Source: Periconia sp. R9002 (lineage: Eukaryota; Ascomycota; Dothideomycetes; Pleosporales; Periconiaceae). From it: a stretch of 64,000 bases of DNA. The DNA lies in NCBI GenBank assembly GCA_023627715.1, contig JAMAHW010000059.1:186001-250000 (forward strand), written 5' to 3'. Positions 10,536-22,441 of this stretch are shown here, piece after piece (position 1 is the stretch's first letter; each line of letters begins with the position of its first letter). Both the position numbers and the translations under genes were made by a program. The notes beneath the pieces were generated by a model that saw only the letters and a program-made list of their open reading frames with translations, made no database searches and was not told the origin of the DNA.

Positions 10536-11824
10536 ATACATTGTTCTGGGGAATAGGCGGCATAGGCGGGCGTGACGAGTTTTGACGACGATCATGATGA
10601 TGATGATTGATGCAATGTTTTTTGGTGTTAGTTACTTTGTTTTTTTCTGGATATGTAGGTACACATGGATGAGGCCAGGAACAAGGCACACGATTGCTAG
10701 GTGTCTGTCTACCTCGGTGCAAATGCAGGTTGCGCCTGCTCAAAAGCAAGCTCCTACTTCGCTACTATTTGCCTCGATATGTGAACCTGTGATTGTATAG
10801 CTCCGACTGTCCTTCAATCTAAACATATGCACCGCTGTTGGTAACTTACTGTACCGTTCGCCTGTACCGAAGCCCATGTCAAGCTTGTTTACCCCCATCG
10901 CCAATGCGCAGTTCACGTAGTCCATCATTTCAGGAACAGAGCTATGCGCCATCTACTCTCAGTAATCGTATCGCATTAATCTACGTTGATGGATCCCCCT
11001 CAAAACACTACCCATTTGTCTCTTGTTCCGATGCATCGTCCAATCATAGAGCACTCGATTCTCCATGTCAGCGTTCCAGCTCATGTTCTAGCGCCTCGTC
11101 ATGTTTCTAAATTGATGATGACCTCGGGACAGTTGAAACAACGACCTACCCGGGAATAAGTAGATGATCTACGGCGATGTTTGGAGATGTACTTTTTGAT
11201 TGTCATTAGCTTTTACACCATTGGTCCCAAGAAGTTTCAGAAGTACTTTGTTAGCTACAACTCCACACCCCACCACACAGCCTAACCTACAAAAGTATTA
11301 CAGGATTCACAGCGATGCATGCTTTATCCTTGCTCGAAGAATATACAGTAGCACCTCTACATGCAAGAACCTTGAAGATGATCCCGCTCTCCCGCGAGGC
11401 TTAGCAGCGGAGAACGCTGGGCGTCGTATATACTAGACGGCCAAGCCGACTCAGCGTTTCCCAACCCTCCATTTCCCCACGGCATCGAATGAACATTGTT
11501 TGTACTCAGTGAGATCCTCACGCTTCACTTCTTGCAAAAGGTACCGAGGCCCGAGGCATACTGGATCGCGTTTGTAGAATGCGGGTGATTGTGGGTAACA
11601 AGAGTCAATTCATCGTCGGCAAATGCTCGATGGTGAGTTTCACGCTGGCAAAGGGGCAATCATGGCAACAAAATTGGAGGCACTATCAACGATTCTCTAT
11701 GCTGGCCGAGTAAGAGATATTTAAGAGGCTTTCACCGTCCGCAATGTTTGTATTCACAATTAAGAAGAGTTCATCGCAATAGTTCTCCATCGCAACACTA
11801 CACTCGTTTACAATCACCACCATC
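10536..11824. other. Intergenic interval, no gene recognised
   Basis: About 1.3 kb between two plus-strand genes. It holds a short ATGATG-type microsatellite near 10590 and only small frames without family similarity. The right end contains the heme-thiolate peroxidase promoter. Confidence 0.5.
11718..11724 (+). promoter_or_regulatory. TATA-like box of the heme-thiolate peroxidase gene
   Basis: TATTTAA lies 100 nt upstream of the ATG at 11825 and is followed by a pyrimidine-containing leader, a plausible spacing for a fungal TATA element. The call rests on sequence and position only. Confidence 0.35.
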
Positions 11825-12831
11825 ATGAAGGCTTCTCCCGTTCTCAGTTTTCTCGCCGTCTTTACGCCCGCTTTGGCCTTTCCGTCCATGGCCGTCAGAG
11901 CTCCTTATAACTCCACATCCGGCTGGCAGCCAAAGCCGTGGAAAGCGCCAGGCCCCGACGATGGTGAGTGAAGTCGACTATTCACTCCGGCCATATCGCG
12001 TGAGGTTTTGAACCTTCAACTAACGAAATATGTCCCCCAGCTCGTGGACCATGCCCGGGTCTCAACACGCTCGCAAACCATGGCTACCTGCCTTCGAACG
12101 GCAAAGACATTACCGTCGAGATCTTGGCCGACGCGATGCTCGAGGGCTACAACATCGCCAAAAGCGACGCCGTTATCCTCTTCACCCAGGCCGTCCGCAC
12201 CAACCCTCAACCACTCGCTCGCACCTTTGACCTCCGTACGCTGGGCCGTGAAGGCGTCTTGGAGCATGATTTCAGTCTGAGGTAATTCACGCCTGTGCCC
12301 CTTCCATACAGCCTGAATACTTATTGACGTTTTGAAGCCGCTCCGACCGCTTCTTCGCCGACCCCCTCCCCTTCAACGAAACCGTCTGGGCCGAAACCGC
12401 CTCCTTCTTCAAAACCCCCGAAATCACCGTCCAACAGCTCGCCGACGCCCGCATGGCTCGCCTCGCAACCTCCAAGCGCACGAACCCGCAGCACAAGGAG
12501 TCCTTACTCGCCGACGGGTTCAGCTGGGGCGAATGCGCGTCCTTCTTTGAGATTATGGCCGATGGAACGACGGCGACTGTTAGGAAGGATTTTATTGATT
12601 ATTGGTTCCGTAAGTCCAACTCCCAAAATTTTTTATTGCGCGTGTGAGAGAGGAGTAGTGGCTAACTCGCAGTTGCATATAGGAAACGAGCGCATGCCCA
12701 CCGAGCTCGGCTGGACGCGTCGCCCTACCACGATGCAGACGGCCGAACGCACAAAGTACACACGCATGTTGATGGAAGCTGCAGGTGTTAGTAGCGGCCT
12801 CTTCAAAGACCCCTTTGGATCCAGTTTGTAA
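11825..12831 (+). CDS. Secreted heme-thiolate peroxidase (chloroperoxidase/UPO family)
   Basis: Four exons, 11825-11963, 12041-12281, 12338-12609 and 12683-12831, encode 266 aa. The N-terminus is a signal peptide (MKASPVLSFLAVFTPALA). The family signature GPCPGLNTLANHGYLP starts at about residue 49; its Cys (about 51) is the proximal heme thiolate ligand. An EHDFSLSRSDRFF segment (about 121-133) matches the EHDxS motif that binds the structural metal and heme propionate. The length fits the short (family I) group. Such enzymes use peroxide for oxyfunctionalisation or halogenation; the reaction of this member is not predictable. The three introns split cleanly with consistent phase. It is likely extracellular. 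Confidence 0.9.
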
Positions 12832-14760
12832 AATATATAAAGGGACAGGGTTTAAACACATTGATGGCACGGGAAGAGCCGGAAACGTCTCTTTCTTTCT
12901 TTCTTTTTGTCTGGTTCCATACCGCATTAAGCGATTGGATTGGCACTATTGCGGTGGTATCTCTTCTTCTTCTTTTTTTCTGGTTGTAGCACTATTTCTA
13001 TCCTTGAAAAATACAAAACCTGGTGCTTCACATACCCCGTGCGCGCGCATCAACCTTTCAGCGAAGGCGCACTCCCCACAAAAATTTTCCCGACTCCAAC
13101 GCTCTTCACCTCTGTCAAAACATATAGAAACGCCTAGTACGAACATCAGAGAACGTCTGCGTCATGGGGGGTGCTTGGGGGACTTGGTGGAAGTATCAAT
13201 CGCTAAACGTTTATGATTCGTACACACACACACGGACAAGACGACGTGTCTTAAGGTGGCTCAGAACGCACAAGTTGTTCCTCTTCAACCAGATCGTCTG
13301 TTTAGAGATCGATCGATGACGTTAATTGCAGTTCACAGCATCATCCCCAGAAGCCAAGCCGAAGAATGGTAGGTAGTTACATACGGCGTTTGTTTCTGTG
13401 GACGTTTTTCGTTAACCGCAAAGTCCCCCTCCCCCCGATTTTGACGTCCGATGGGCTCGATTAGCAGGATCGTTTCAATCTCGAAGCGTTGATGGAGGAT
13501 ATGCTTCTACTGTGTTCTGCCGCGTCTACAGTTCACCACAGACTCTTTACCGCTATCGAAGACGAGCAAAGGCGCAAAATAAAAAGCGGGGTGCATACAT
13601 ACATACTGAAATGCTATCTAGATCTTGCATTGCACAAACGTGGGGGTAGGTTTTAGATCGGTAGCTCATATACGCGCCTAAGGTTCAGATCGGGATATGA
13701 CCTCATGGCTTGCCTCTCGTGTTGCAAAATGACTAGCGGAATCCATCAACATTGACGTGCTTCCATCCAAGAGCCGAGAATGCATGAAGGTTTTGACCTG
13801 TGTGCCCGTCCCGGCCAAGGACGTTACCCAGTGTACCCCCCCTCCACCTGTGTCGATACCCAGGGTAGCGATACTCTGTGAGGATCAAATTCAATCCATG
13901 AAGGTTTTGAACTTAGGATGAAGTCGCTGGGCAACTACTTGAGTGCCCGACTTACCCGATCGAGCGGATCGTGCCGTTCCGACGAGAGCAGGCAGTTGGA
14001 GTTGCTCGGTGGACTTTCTCGCGGTATCGAGGCTCAGTGGGAGAGGGGGGAAGTAAAGTTAATGCTGTGATGAGGAGGTTGGTGCACGAAATGCTAAAGC
14101 TTGGACACCAAACTAACCTATGTAACTAATCAGGTATGACGTTTATATCATGGACTGTGCAAATGACTATCTTGTTTTGACATGCTTCCTCGTTCCTCTC
14201 GTCTTAGATGTCCCAACTGAATTCTTCGTATTGTGGATTGTGTATAACTCTATAAAATGGGACTGAACAGGAAACCTCGCAAAACACTAGAAAAATGTAG
14301 AATTTCCTCCGATAGTACTCTGAACGTGACCAGACTTGAATTTTGAACACACGGGATCTATGCTTCTCTACCGGCATCGGGCATTCGTATGCTTGAGATG
14401 ACACGGCTTACTCGCCAGCCGTATATTTGCGACTTGTAAGTAGTAGCGGAGTTACATCCATAGCAGTCCCTGTCACAATTAAATAGTCCCTCACATAAAG
14501 GTTCCAGGTGGAACAGCAACCAGGGTACAGCAGCCTCTCCTTACGCAGGAGTGTGCCGTGGATACGTACACCGAAGGAACTCACGAAAACGAGCCTTCAC
14601 GTTGCCGCTTAACAAAAAGCACCGAACTACGATTATAGGAATCAATGCTCCAGTATAAATCCAGTCGCATTCCCCCCGTTCTCAGTGCTCACTCACCTTT
14701 CTATACTCTATTACCATCTTCCATCTTCACAAGAACATCGTTTTTCCAACTCCCCTCGTC
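12832..14760. other. Gene-poor interval with short direct repeat
   Basis: About 1.9 kb without a supportable gene on either strand. A 14-nt direct repeat, CATGAAGGTTTTGA, occurs at 13783 and 13898, 115 nt apart. Its right end contains the promoter of the following unrecognised gene. RNA genes were looked for by eye and not seen. Confidence 0.5.
14654..14660 (+). promoter_or_regulatory. TATA box of the 355-aa protein gene
   Basis: TATAAAT lies about 101 nt upstream of the ATG at 14761 and is followed by a C/T-rich leader up to the start codon. Position and composition fit a fungal core promoter. Confidence 0.45.
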
Positions 14761-15902
14761 ATGACCACCAAGGCCGACAGAGTTTCACGCCTTGCGTCCC
14801 TAGTGAAAGGGGAACTCAAGACGAAAAGAGGTCGAGCTGTGAACCCAGGAAGCAACTTGCTCCTGACCGTGGCATTCCGTGCGGCAAGTCGGAGGTCCAA
14901 GGGATTTGAGCTGTCGGAATTCGAGGCCAATATTCTCAAGTGCTTCTCAGCCTTCATTGAGGATGACAACGAACTCGTCGAATATTCCCAACTTCTTACT
15001 CGTTCAGATACTGTCCGCTACTTGCCTAAATGTGTCCTTGAGCGAGACGAGGCGGTGCCTTACAGCCTGAAAGAACTTGAAAAGGACGTTGAGCAAATCT
15101 CCCGCAGCTCCAACCACACGCCCAGCAACACCGTCCATGTCGTCGACCTTGCGAAAGATTCACCAAACGATGGTGGAGAGAACAGCAATCTCACGGGAAA
15201 TGTCACGTGGTTCACAAACTCTGGAGGTTCCGCAGACACCAGATCCCTGGGATCGTACAAGTTGACCCTGGAACAATTCAAGTGCGTCCGGCAGGCAAAT
15301 GATTCCATCTTCGCACCCGCAAACGAGATCTACTGGGCTCATGCCGCAGCGGATTCGAGGACTCCCAACAATCATCGCGTCACTCGACAGTACAACGATG
15401 TGGACCAGGGCGAGGTACACAACTTCGACGCGAATACTGTGTTGTATAACGGAAGCATCACCACAAGTCTTGTCGCGCATATCGAATGTTGGGAGGCAGA
15501 TGACAGCCCTCCGAGCTGGTTGGTAAAACTAGGCCAGGCTCTTTCTGATATTGGTCCCATCCTTACGCAAATTGCGGGCTTGATATCCTTGATTCCTGGC
15601 GGAGCAGTGCCTGGTGAAGTTTTGGGCATAATAGGCGAAATTAGTACTGTACGTTGCTCTTTATGCGTCCTTTTCCCCCAGAGACCTATATGACTCGAAC
15701 CTTTCCTAATAGAGACCAGTAGATTGGCAATATAATCGTCGCGTTTAGGAATGACGATGATCTGATGCAGGAAAAAACTATTATTTATGACGCAACTTGC
15801 CTAGCAGCGTTTGACCCTAACAAGCTTTATTTTCAGGGCTTTCACCAAGACGATGGAGAAGGCATCTTTCTCCTGTATTATCGAGTGCAAAAGACGGGAT
15901 AA
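14761..15902 (+). CDS. Unrecognised 355-aa protein with Gly-rich hydrophobic helix near the C-terminus
   Basis: Two exons, 14761-15648 and 15723-15902, encode 355 aa; the intron has GTACGT and a TAG acceptor and rejoins as EIST|IGNIIVAF. There is no signal peptide. The N-terminal 100 residues look helical and charged; the middle (about 130-250) looks beta-rich, with TGNVTWFTNSGGSADTRSLG and NEIYWAHAAADSRT. A hydrophobic, Gly/Ile/Leu-rich segment (about 252-304, with SDIGPILTQIAGLISLIPGG) is followed by a short C-terminal part ending in a TIIYDATCLAAF and FLLYYRVQKTG pattern. I do not recognise the family. The hydrophobic segment in an otherwise soluble-looking protein suggests membrane contact or an oligomer core, but this is inference. 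A TATA box supports it being a real gene. Confidence 0.7.
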
Positions 15903-16508
15903 TAGTACCAGACGCTCTTCTCTGTTGGTGTAAACCCCCTTCTAGCAGTTCAACATAAGTTATAAGTTGAGGGAGACACGTTACCAACAGTTCAACACGT
16001 TGGTCGAGGTTTCAAGCGTTTTCGAGAGATGAATCCAGAGTACATTTTGACCTTACTGTTCTTGCCGTTTGTTTCTAATCGGTTTATTTGCTTCTCTTTC
16101 TGTCCATCAGCTAATTGGGCCCCATCTCACTTTCTCTCAAACGATCAATGTAAGCTGAGCCGCCCAAACCTCTCCATCGCTCGTTTATGACGGTGATTTC
16201 AATTCTATCTTCCGTTTTGCTGTGATTTTTACATCATGCTTTTGTGTCTGGGCAGAAATAAACTGGCTATGCATTGCTATCCTACTTCCTCTGTTCATCG
16301 GAGGGAGGTACACATTTTTCGAGCAAAAGCAAAACGAATATGCGGGATACATTCTTAGATCTACCACAAAACTAGTGTACGATTTTAATACTAAAGTGTT
16401 GAGCCCAATCACCAGGACACAAAAGCTCCAGGTTTACTCCGCATCAAGCTCCCAGCGAAAGTCATAGCGCAACACTAGAAGTAATAGCAGGTCTAGGAAC
16501 CCAAGCAC
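15903..16508. other. Convergent intergenic interval
   Basis: About 600 bp of 3' flanks. A roughly 80-codon plus-strand frame at 16222-16467 has no ATG start and no family similarity, so it is not annotated. Confidence 0.45.
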
Positions 16509-16853
16509 TTAGCATCCACATCCACCATGTGGCCGCCCAGGATTCGCACAGCTAGGATTATTATCATGTCGATTGACGCAATCCGAATCCACCGAGCAAG
16601 TCACCCAATCACCATTCCCGCCGGCGAAAGCCAACCAGCACCAGCCGCCAGGCGACTGCTGCTCGCACTTCTGCCAGCAGTACCCGTCTTCGCACCCGTA
16701 CAGGCGTGTGGCGCAGCCGCGCTTTTGGAGGAGGTTGGAGCGCGCGCTGAGGTTGTGCTCGTCGTCTGGAGGGTTTGGCGCGAAGGAGGAGGAGAGGGCG
16801 GTGGATGCTGCGGCGGCGCTGAGGAAGAGGAGGACGGTGGTTGGGAGCTTCAT
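16509..16853 (-). CDS. Small secreted cysteine-rich protein (effector-like)
   Basis: Intronless frame of 114 aa. A signal peptide (MKLPTTVLLFLSAAAASTALS) is followed by a short propeptide ending in a dibasic KR at about residues 44-45, a typical Kex2 site. The mature part of about 69 residues has ten cysteines: GCATRLYGC, EDGYCWQKC, GGWCW, then four more ending in GGCGC. An even cysteine count, small size, and aromatic and Gly-rich loops suggest a disulfide-locked extracellular protein, such as a candidate effector or an antimicrobial-type peptide. No specific function is claimed. A TATAAAT lies upstream on the same strand. Confidence 0.75.
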   Translation of the reverse strand: MKLPTTVLLFLSAAAASTALSSSFAPNPPDDEHNLSARSNLLQKRGCATRLYGCEDGYCWQKCEQQSPGGWCWLAFAGGNGDWVTCSVDSDCVNRHDNNPSCANPGRPHGGCGC

Positions 16854-18900
16854 TGTGGGTCTTGATTCTTTTGTTAGTTTGATGTTGATGGAAAAATTGA
16901 GATTGGGTCTGGGTCATACCGCTTGAGTATTGAATTGCTGGGAGTATGCAGACGTGATTGTTTGTTGTACTTGCAGTGGTTTGCGTGTGTTGTTCTGATC
17001 ATCCAAATGTGATGGATGTTGTCCAATTTATATTCTTTCCATAGTGCGTCCGTTTGCTCAAATACAATACATTTTCTTTGGAATTTCCATCGACAGCTGA
17101 GAACCGGCTGATATCGAGGGATTGAGCGGACGCAAAGTGGTACCGTACGGTGAAGCCTGTAGTGCTAATTTGTCGACTTGATGTTCAGCGGCTGAATAGA
17201 CGTCAACGTGGAGAGCTGGGTTGGTGTCACAACGTGAGCCATCTCTGTTCGAAAGTCGAAACGTCATTGATAGCTTCATAGAGGTACTTCAGCTGCTACA
17301 AAAACCACAGCTGAAGTCCACAAGGTTTCCGACCGCTTTCTTGAAGGTTCTTCATCGACCGCATGGCGTGGTCCATTCCCCATGAGGCTCCAAAGTTGGG
17401 TTCCGACCAAGGGGAAGTAACAGATCATCCGACAACGGTGCAGAGGCGTCACAATCATTTTCTGTCGCATAGTCCTAAGTCGGATGGTTCGATAGATCCA
17501 CCATGGTCGATATTCGCATCATCCTAGCTGTAGTCGTCACCCAGCTGACTGCATAAAGGTGCGGCGTTCAACGCGCGAGAAAGGCTGGTAAGCGATTGGA
17601 AGAGTTTGGCTAGCATAAGCGAACTCATGATTTCCATCAAAGAGTGCAGTCGAACCTCCAAGGTTCGGCTTTGGAAATTCTGGAAGCTGGTTAACCAATT
17701 CCAAATGAATAGCCTGGGCACCGAGTATAGGACTAGGCGGGGTCAAATGAACGATGGTGCAGAGGAGGACTCTTTATTGGGGCCAAAACAAACCCCATCC
17801 TCACACCTGCCGGATTGGATTTTCGCGTAAGCAGCCAGGTTGTTGTCAGCATTCGTCTGACTGCGAACCGGTTTTTACAGTGGCAGAGTGGCCTGTTATA
17901 CCTGCCAAAATACAGCTCAAAGGTTGCCTGCTTTCCCTGAAAGGTATCTCCGCTCTTGCGCCTCCCCGTACGTACATTGACGAATTGAATTAAACTCCGA
18001 CTTCACGTTCTCAGTTGCATTGCGATACCTAGATTGCCTCCGATAATTCGCCTGCGACTCTGCATTGTAACCCTGACGAAATGTCTCAGCTGCTTCAAGT
18101 GATATATGTATGAATTGAAAGAAGCGAACTTGGTGCTCTGCGACGAGCGCATTCCTCCCTCTACCCTTAAAAACCTAAATGTAGATGTAAAAGTAGCCGG
18201 AAAGTTACGATGTTAGGACATTCAAACATGTCTCAGCCTTTTCATTGTGAATTGTCCCATGGAAGGGGATATCTTCTCTTATAGACGAATTGATCCGGGT
18301 GTTGAATTCCTTTTTTTTGTTCCTGTTCGACCAATCAAATTTTTGGCGAATGATAAACGAAACCGATATTAAAAAAACTGCGTACTCATTTATCGGTATC
18401 ATCCACCCAGAATCTGCTAAGACCAGGCTGACTTAACGATATTGCACCTATGAAACGGTGAAAACCTCCAGCCACATGCCGACCCACACAGAAAGACGTC
18501 ATGTTGCTGCACCACTGATAACCTAAAAGAAGGCGGATTCGGCATCTTTGTAGTTGAAGACTGTTCTTGAATTCAGTTTTGAAATAACTGACTATTTAAT
18601 GAGTTGTTTTCACCTCTTTCATTCACTCGGTCACCGAGGCTCAAATCCTATGATTGGCCCGCCCTGTGCCAAGCCGGGCAAGCAACCCTCCGTCGTTTAT
18701 GCACGCGTGTCAGCCTGCAATGCGCATGTAAGACCGAAAGATAATGACCAAGCCCTCTGTGCTGATCCTTCCCGCTGCCTTGCGACGCAGGGAGCCGTAT
18801 TTCTTCCTTCTTCCTTCGAGATGTCCACCTTTATCAGCGTTAACCTCCGTTTCGAAAGCTTGTTGGTGACGTCCTATCCCCTTTGGAATGCCAATCTGGT
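16854..18900. other. Gene-poor 2-kb interval
   Basis: Only small frames below 80 codons occur, apart from a 130-codon frame at 18554-18946 that overlaps the rhodopsin-domain gene start in another frame. The left end is the promoter of the cysteine-rich secreted protein. No gene, RNA or repeat was recognised. Confidence 0.5.
17026..17032 (-). promoter_or_regulatory. TATA box upstream of the cysteine-rich secreted protein
   Basis: On the minus strand TATAAAT occurs about 170 nt upstream of the ATG at 16853. The spacing is a little long, so the leader is either extended or the element is coincidental. Confidence 0.3.
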
Positions 18901-20273
18901 ATGGCGCTCCCCCCGGACGCTGTTAAAAGCATCGTCATCACGATAGTGTTGCTTTTTGCGGCTTCTGTAACCGTCGCGCTACGGTTCACTGCGCGAGTCA
19001 AGAACAAACAAGCCATCCGAGCGGATGACTGGACTATCCTCGTTGCATTAGTACGTCCAACTCTAGGTGTCGTGATGCAAACGATATTGACAAGGCTTCG
19101 CTAGATTTTCATAACGGGCGGGTCCATTGCTACCGTATGGGCGGGCTGCGCCGGAGTTCAGGGAGTTGACTGGGACGTTTTCACATACGAGGTATGGATG
19201 CAGTATAGGAAAGTAAGTTCTACATTTAAGCATTCACCTTTGTGCATCAACTGCTGACCAAACAAGGTCGTCTTAGCCAACATACTTATCTCTCATTTTG
19301 TCTACGGACTGACCAAACTCTCCGTCCTTCTCTTCTACAAAAGAATCTTTACCGTCAGTCGTATGTTCAACGTGTTCTGGGTGATTTTGATGGCCGCAAA
19401 CGCCATTTTCATGATCAGTGCTTTCTTCGTAAGTCTATCTGGCACAGGTGCTGGTGCGGATGAGGGCCTGGGTCCTTGCTGATTCGAGAAACAGGCCGTT
19501 CTATTCTCTACGCACCCCGTCTCCAGGTCATGGACTGTTCCGTTGAAGGAATACGGCACTCATTTCAACCTCAATTTTAGCGCTATGCTCACGTCCATGT
19601 CTGTAATTGATATTGTCCTTGACCTGTGCATTCTGATACTTCCCATCCCGATTGTTGCGCGACTGCATCTGCCACGACAGAAAAGGATATCCATTGCCGC
19701 TATATTCATGTCGGGAGGCTTGTATGTTTCTCTGTGCTAGATCAGTCACTGTTGTTAACTGCTAGCAGCTGTATGGTATCCTCCATTGTCCGACTTTACT
19801 ATATCCAAAGACTTATAACGCTCAAATTTAACGTTCCGCCCAGACGTAAGTCAACACCTGGTCAGCTCAGGATTTTGCTAACATTTTGTTGACCAGCTCT
19901 GGCTGAGGAGAACGATCTCTGGTCACATATCGAGGCCTACGCATCGATCATCACCGCATGCCTGCCCACGTTCGGGTCTTTATACCGTCGTCACTTCTCC
20001 GTCGGAACCTGGTTTGGAAGCAAAAAATCCGTGTCCTCCATGCGAAGTCCGAGCAAGATTGTTCCATTTTCAGGTTTCTATCGTCAGTCTCCAGAATCGG
20101 TGGATAGTGATGGGAGAGCTTGGTATCGGATGACTACACGAGGCGCAGAACCGGCTACTGTCACTCAGGGCGATGCGCATGATTTCGATGCTGAAAGTCA
20201 GCGATCCGACGCTATCATCGTCCAGCAAACCTTTGAAGTCGAATATGAATCTGATCGGGGTGCGCCAATATGA
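18901..20273 (+). CDS. Rhodopsin-domain (PTH11/SAT4-type) seven-helix membrane protein
   Basis: Six exons, 18901-19050, 19105-19212, 19267-19428, 19495-19721, 19769-19845 and 19897-20273, encode 366 aa. The frame closes exactly across all five introns. The sequence shows a series of transmembrane segments: IVITIVLLFAASVTVALRFT (about 13-32), IFITGGSIATVWAG, VVLANILISHFVYGLTKLSVLLFYKRIF, FWVILMAANAIFMISAFF, SMSVIDIVLDLCILILPIPIV, ISIAAIFMSGGFCMVSSIVRLYYI and an ENDLWSHIEAYASIITACLPT segment. The TKLSVLLFYKRIF, LPIPI and ENDLW(S)HIE motifs are hallmarks of the fungal rhodopsin-domain family. The C-terminal 80 residues are a polar cytoplasmic tail. The ligand and signalling role are unknown. The ATG at 18901 is the first in the frame. 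Confidence 0.88.
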
Positions 20274-20778
20274 CATTTCTTATCCACATGTAGCCTTCAG
20301 ATGCATTTGCACAATCTTAAACGTTATGATCTAGGAACGAGGGAGGGCCTAGTAGCACCTGTCATGTGGAACCATCAGCTGAATTATGTTTTTGTACAGC
20401 TTAGAAGTTTAGATGTTTTACTTCTATTCGATATACTGACTTAATTCTTAGTAATAACACTAACCTCCCCATATTTAGCGTCCTGACGAGCGTATCCCCT
20501 CACCCCCTGTACATGTGCCCTAAGCGAAGATAACTATGCAGTAGCTCTGCTGACATAGCATTCCTTGTGGCACTCCTTGTGTCCCTACAAAATCGTGATT
20601 CGTAGAATTGAGGGGTATATGCCGAATGTTGTGGAGTGATTAGTATTACAATATCGCCCCCAATACCATCTGCTGGCGTGAGCAATGCGCAAGAATTCTT
20701 TTTATTCTAGAAGTTTTTCATTGCAAAATCAGGAGCCCGGGAAATCTTTTCATTGTTACTTCATCTTGCAGTGCGAAG
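20274..20778. other. Intergenic interval before the class II-like peroxidase
   Basis: A 505-bp AT-leaning stretch that carries the 3' flank of the rhodopsin-domain gene and the promoter of the peroxidase gene. No gene was recognised. Confidence 0.45.
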
Positions 20779-22441
20779 ATGCGCTCATCTAGTTTGGTTA
20801 TAGGGCTTGCATTGCATCCGGCTTGGGCAGCCTTTTATTATCCCAACCCGCAGGTCTCTCTTCTGGAGCACATACTGGTTGACAATTGGGGCGCGCATGC
20901 TTCGAATTTTTCTTCTGCAATCACACCGTGCACAAGGTATGTGACGGAAACGGGTGAGGCCGCAGTCAATAGTGGACGAACGACTGCTGCGCAATGGATG
21001 CGAGTGTTGTTTCATGATTTCATTACGGCAGATGTCGCTGCTGGTACGGGAGGCATTGACGCAAGCATCGGGTTCGAAACCGCTAGAGCGGAGAACAAAG
21101 GGAGTGCGTTCAATGATAGCTTCACGTTTTGGGGCGGTTTTGTAAATGAATACGTTTCTAGTAAGCATCGTGTATCAAGGGCAACGGTAGATAGATAAAC
21201 TGATTGATAAACAGTGGCCGACCTTGTAGCCCTCGGAACAGTCATGGCGAACAATCTATGCGGCGGGAAACTGATGAACTACCAGCCCGGTCGAATTGAT
21301 GCGACAGGCCCCGATCCCACAACTGGCGTACCAGCTCCGGAGACTAGCCTCGAGGAAACTCTGAATTTTTTTGAACGTGCCGGGTTCAACCAAATAGATA
21401 GCATAAGTCTTACCGCATGTGGGCATACAATGGGTTCTGTCCATCATGGCGGATTTCCGGAAGTAGTCGATAATTCAACAGTATCTCCAACAAACACGAA
21501 TGGTGGTGCGAATTTTGACTCGACTAGGGGCGTTTTCGATCCGCTCGTAGTGCACGAATATGTGTCATGGACGGGACAAAAAGGTGGACCCTTGGTAACA
21601 AGTTTCAATGAAAGTAGTCGATCGGACTTACGCCTTTATGAAAGCGACGGAAATGCGACTATGGAGGCCTTACAAAGGCAAGGAGATTCTTTCCTCGGCA
21701 CATGTACTGAGCTTCTAGGAAGAGTTACGAATACAGTGCCTTCACATGTGGTGCTGAAGGATGTGGTCCAGGCGTTGGATGTGAAACCCGTCAATACCAC
21801 GTTTGATTTCGACTCTCAGGGACGACTGTTCTTGACCGGATCAATTCGAGTAAGATTTACTGCTTTCATTAGACAACTAGTATGCTGATCATGATAAGAT
21901 TCTTAATCCACCCGGAACTGGAAGCTCTTCCCCGATTGTATTTTCCATAGGTGGTCGTGATATTGAACTTATCGCGGAGCAGGATACTGGATTATCAGCT
22001 TACGGTCGAACTGGTAGCACCTACGGGACTACATTCTATTACTCTTTCGCAATTCCTGGAGATATATCGCGGCATGCAACAAATTTTGCCACCCAGGGGA
22101 AGACATTTGCTATTCAGAGCAACACATTCATTGTCCCGAGTATGACAATACTGAATGTGACTAGCCTAACAATCTCGGTAGCCGTCTCGAAGCCGATGTC
22201 TTGCGCAAACCTGAAGACAACCATAGCAGTTCCTACTAGGCAACAGGGCACCCTGGCTCCAAAAATCGTTACACAAAGCCTTGTCTTAGAAGATACTGAT
22301 AAGCAAATCGACGACTATACCTTTTGCTCGACGCTGACCGAAGTTATTAGTTTAGGTCCAGGTTCAGTCACAATTACTGTCTCTGATGATCAGAAAGTTC
22401 TAGATATATTCATAGTAGAGGACGGAGTAGCAGTATATTAG
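20779..22441 (+). CDS. Secreted class II-like fungal heme peroxidase
   Basis: Three exons, 20779-21160, 21215-21849 and 21899-22441, encode 519 aa. A signal peptide (MRSSSLVIGLALHPAWA) leads into a peroxidase domain of the plant/fungal peroxidase superfamily. The distal motif RVLFHDF (about residues 77-83) carries the catalytic Arg and His. Later GGIDASIGFE, then LVALGTVMA, and the proximal heme-ligand motif SLTACGHTMGSVHHGGFP follow. After the domain (about residue 340) comes a beta-rich C-terminal region of about 180 residues with no recognised domain, longer than in classical lignin peroxidases. Several NxS/T sites fit secretion. Peroxide-dependent oxidation of extracellular substrates is inferred from the family. 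The last intron has a poor polypyrimidine tract but preserves frame. Confidence 0.83.

Noticed and set aside
16222..16467. Hydrophobic 81-codon frame between the 355-aa gene and the Cys-rich gene
   Set aside because: Begins at GTG, no ATG and no family similarity; likely chance in 3' flank DNA.
18635..18665. Possible tRNA T-arm (GGCTCAAATCC)
   Set aside because: No D-arm, anticodon stem or acceptor pairing could be placed around it.
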